Source of the DNA: Pseudolabrys sp.
GTDB taxonomy: Bacteria > Pseudomonadota > Alphaproteobacteria > Rhizobiales > Xanthobacteraceae
Direction of reading: 5' to 3'
DNA: 17,563 nt
Assembly: GCA_029945495.1 (NCBI GenBank)
Contig: JAQSCR010000420.1
Coordinates: 1-17,563, forward strand
Numbering within the stretch: position 1 is the stretch's first letter; each line of letters begins with the position of its first letter. A model generated the notes under the pieces. It had not been told where the DNA came from. It saw only the letters and a list, made by a program, of their open reading frames with translations, and ran no database searches. Below are positions 15,972 through 17,563 of this stretch, one piece after another. Position numbers and translations under genes: made by a program.

Positions 15972-16814
15972 GTGCACGAGCCCGACGACGCCAATGTCCG
16001 CCGCGCCAAGCCACCGGTCGTGTGTTATCCGGTCAACAGCCTGCCGCAAGCCGACATGGCCATGCTCGGCAGAGCGCGCCAGACCCTGACCAAAGTCTCC
16101 GAGACCATCGTGCCGCCACGCGATGCGCGCGCCTTCTCCGTGCCGGCCGGACATTTCTTTCGCATCGTCAGCATCGAGGGACCGCAGGTCGGCGACCTCA
16201 ATTTGTGGAACGCCAACGATCTGTCGGAGCGCTTTTTCAGCGGCAAGACGCGCGCGCTGCACGCAACCCATGTCGGCATCGGCGACCGGCTGTGGAGCAC
16301 GCTGCCTTTTTTGCGTCCGCTGGCGACGATCACCGCGGACACGCTCGATTGGTACGGCTTCGATAGCGACGGTGGCGGCGTGCACGACGTCATCGGTACG
16401 CGCTGCGACCCTTACACCAACCGCCTGCTGTCGGGCGGCGACTATCACCACTGCTGCCATTCCAACCTGTCGCGCGCGCTGGCCACCGCGCGCGGCATGA
16501 ATGTGCGCGAGGCCGAACTCATGGTGCACGACGTCCTCAACGTCTTCATGTGCACCGGCTTCACCCGCGACACGCATCAATATTTCATGAAAGCGAGCCC
16601 GGTGCGGCCGGGCGACTTCATCGAGTTCTTCGCCGAGATCGACCTGTTGGGCGCGCTGTCGGCCTGCCCCGGCGGCGATTGCGGCGCAGAGCATTCCAGC
16701 GACACGGCCGCTTGCTATCCGCTCAAGGTGGAGGTCTATCGTCCAGCCGACGGCAGCCTTGACGGCTGGAAGGCAGCCGAGGCCAGCGCCTATCCAAGAA
16801 CGCACGGAGTTTGA
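15972..16814 (+). CDS. DUF1989 (urea carboxylase-associated) family protein
   Basis: This 280-residue soluble protein starts at GTG behind a strong AGGAG. DUF1989 marks are VPAGHFFRI (57-65), GDLNLWN (74-80), a Cys/His cluster in GTRCDPYTN (142-150) and YHHCCHSNL (158-166), FMCTGF (192-197) and LSACPGGDC (229-237). The Cys/His cluster looks like a metal site. Members found beside urea/guanidine carboxylase have been shown to form a carboxyguanidine deiminase from two DUF1989 subunits; others have no known role. Here there is one subunit and no carboxylase, so that function is not established. A hydrolytic or deiminating step on a small nitrogen compound is an inference. It ends the operon with the epimerase and the hydrolase. 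Confidence 0.88.
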   Translation: MHEPDDANVRRAKPPVVCYPVNSLPQADMAMLGRARQTLTKVSETIVPPRDARAFSVPAGHFFRIVSIEGPQVGDLNLWNANDLSERFFSGKTRALHATHVGIGDRLWSTLPFLRPLATITADTLDWYGFDSDGGGVHDVIGTRCDPYTNRLLSGGDYHHCCHSNLSRALATARGMNVREAELMVHDVLNVFMCTGFTRDTHQYFMKASPVRPGDFIEFFAEIDLLGALSACPGGDCGAEHSSDTAACYPLKVEVYRPADGSLDGWKAAEASAYPRTHGV

Positions 16815-16967
16815 ACAAGTGCGTTCCTTCGCTGCAAACGATTCTCGCCAAATAACCATTGCCGCCGCCGGAATTTCGGCCCGTGGAACTTCGCCGCTTG
16901 CGCGCGCTTGACCTTGTGCCGCCTGAACTCGTCAGACGGGCAGCGCGTTAAAGCAGGGAACCGAGAC

Positions 16968-17563
16968 ATGCGTATTTTCGTTGCGGGTGCCACAGGCGCG
17001 GTCGGAAGTAGGCTGGTTCCGCGTCTGCTGAGCGCCGGTCATTCCGTTATCGGGTTAACACACACGCCGGCAAAGGCGGCGGCCTTGCGGGAACTTGACG
17101 TCGAACCCGTCGTCGCAGATGCGCTCGATGGGAATTCCATTCACGCCGCGGTCAGGGCTGCTCAGCCGGACGTCATCATCCATGAACTCACCGATTTGAA
17201 AGGCGCAACCGACCTGCGGCGGTTTGATCGCGTGTTTGCCGCCAGCAACCGTCTGCGCACGACCGGGACCGATCATCTTTTGGCCGCCGCCCTGGCGGCC
17301 GGCGTGAAAAGAATCGTGGCGCAGAGTTTCTGCGGCTGGCCTTATGCGCGCACCGGCGGACCGGTAAAATCCGAAGACGATGCCCTCGATCCGAACCCGC
17401 CGCGAGAAATGCGGCGCACGCTCGACGCGATCCGCCACGTAGAGCGCGCCGTGACGACCTCTCCGTTTTTCACCGGCGTCGTGCTGCGCTACGGGCCGTT
17501 CTACGGCCCCAATACCGGCCTCCTTGAAGCCGCGTTGGTCGACCAGGTCCGCCGCCGCCGGTT
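16968..17563 (+). CDS. NAD(P)-dependent epimerase/dehydratase family protein (extended SDR), 5' part
   Basis: The reading frame begins at 16968 behind AGGGA (16954-16958) and runs open off the window end, giving 198 residues. The Rossmann fold is clear: MRIFVAGATGAVGSRLVPRLL has the GxxGxxG motif at residues 7-13, and DALDGNSI follows the third strand as in extended SDRs. VLRYGPFYGPNTG is the family's conserved strand and loop before the substrate domain. The usual YxxxK pair is not obvious: the SxxxY-like segment reads SFCGWPYARTGG, so it may be an atypical NmrA/epimerase relative with changed catalysis. It is separated by 153 bases from the DUF1989 gene and probably has its own promoter; TTGACC at 16908-16913 is a possible -35 without a convincing -10. 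The substrate is unknown. Confidence 0.88.
   Translation, partial: MRIFVAGATGAVGSRLVPRLLSAGHSVIGLTHTPAKAAALRELDVEPVVADALDGNSIHAAVRAAQPDVIIHELTDLKGATDLRRFDRVFAASNRLRTTGTDHLLAAALAAGVKRIVAQSFCGWPYARTGGPVKSEDDALDPNPPREMRRTLDAIRHVERAVTTSPFFTGVVLRYGPFYGPNTGLLEAALVDQVRRRR

Overview
The window is about 17.6 kb of very GC-rich, gene-dense chromosome. The best guess is an alphaproteobacterium of the Hyphomicrobiales (Bradyrhizobium / Rhodopseudomonas / Pseudolabrys-like). The pointers are the protein style, DUF2865 and LTXXQ-type envelope proteins, a D-tartrate dehydratase resembling the Bradyrhizobium enzyme, and dispersed GC-rich palindromic repeats of the kind common in that order. No tRNA, rRNA, CRISPR array, integrase or transposase is visible. 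No gap between genes exceeds 300 bases; the largest are 6985-7220 and 9137-9339.

Layout. (1) 1-2017: 3' part of polA, with an in-frame palindromic repeat in the domain linker. (2) 2027-2165: a composite inverted-repeat element. (3) 2214-2846: LysE/RhtB exporter, convergent with a D-tartrate dehydratase-like enolase-superfamily gene (4021-2843); the two stop codons share one CTAG. (4) 4131-6984: two different ion-transporter-superfamily carriers in tandem, closed by a strong terminator. (5) 7221-7997: secreted DUF2865 protein, convergent with an FAD-dependent oxidoreductase (9136-8042); a short palindrome lies between them. (6) 9340-11819: two tandem MltB-type lytic transglycosylases, each 406 residues. 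(7) 11998-13836: secreted Pro/Ala/Arg-rich protein with two C-terminal LTXXQ-like repeats, followed by a strong terminator. (8) 13960-16814: apparent three-gene operon of a proline-racemase-family epimerase, an HSL-type alpha/beta hydrolase and a DUF1989 (urea carboxylase-associated) protein. (9) 16968-end: 5' part of an NAD-dependent epimerase/SDR gene.

How the genes fit together. Two themes stand out. One is envelope maintenance: two murein transglycosylases, an LTXXQ protein and a DUF2865 protein. The other is use of small organic acids and amino compounds: tartrate dehydratase, 2-hydroxyacid-oxidase-like flavoprotein, hydroxyproline-type epimerase and the DUF1989 operon, with several carriers nearby. 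The 13960-16814 operon is the best candidate for an undescribed pathway, because the three enzyme families are not a textbook set. Most of the rest looks like ordinary core or accessory chromosome.
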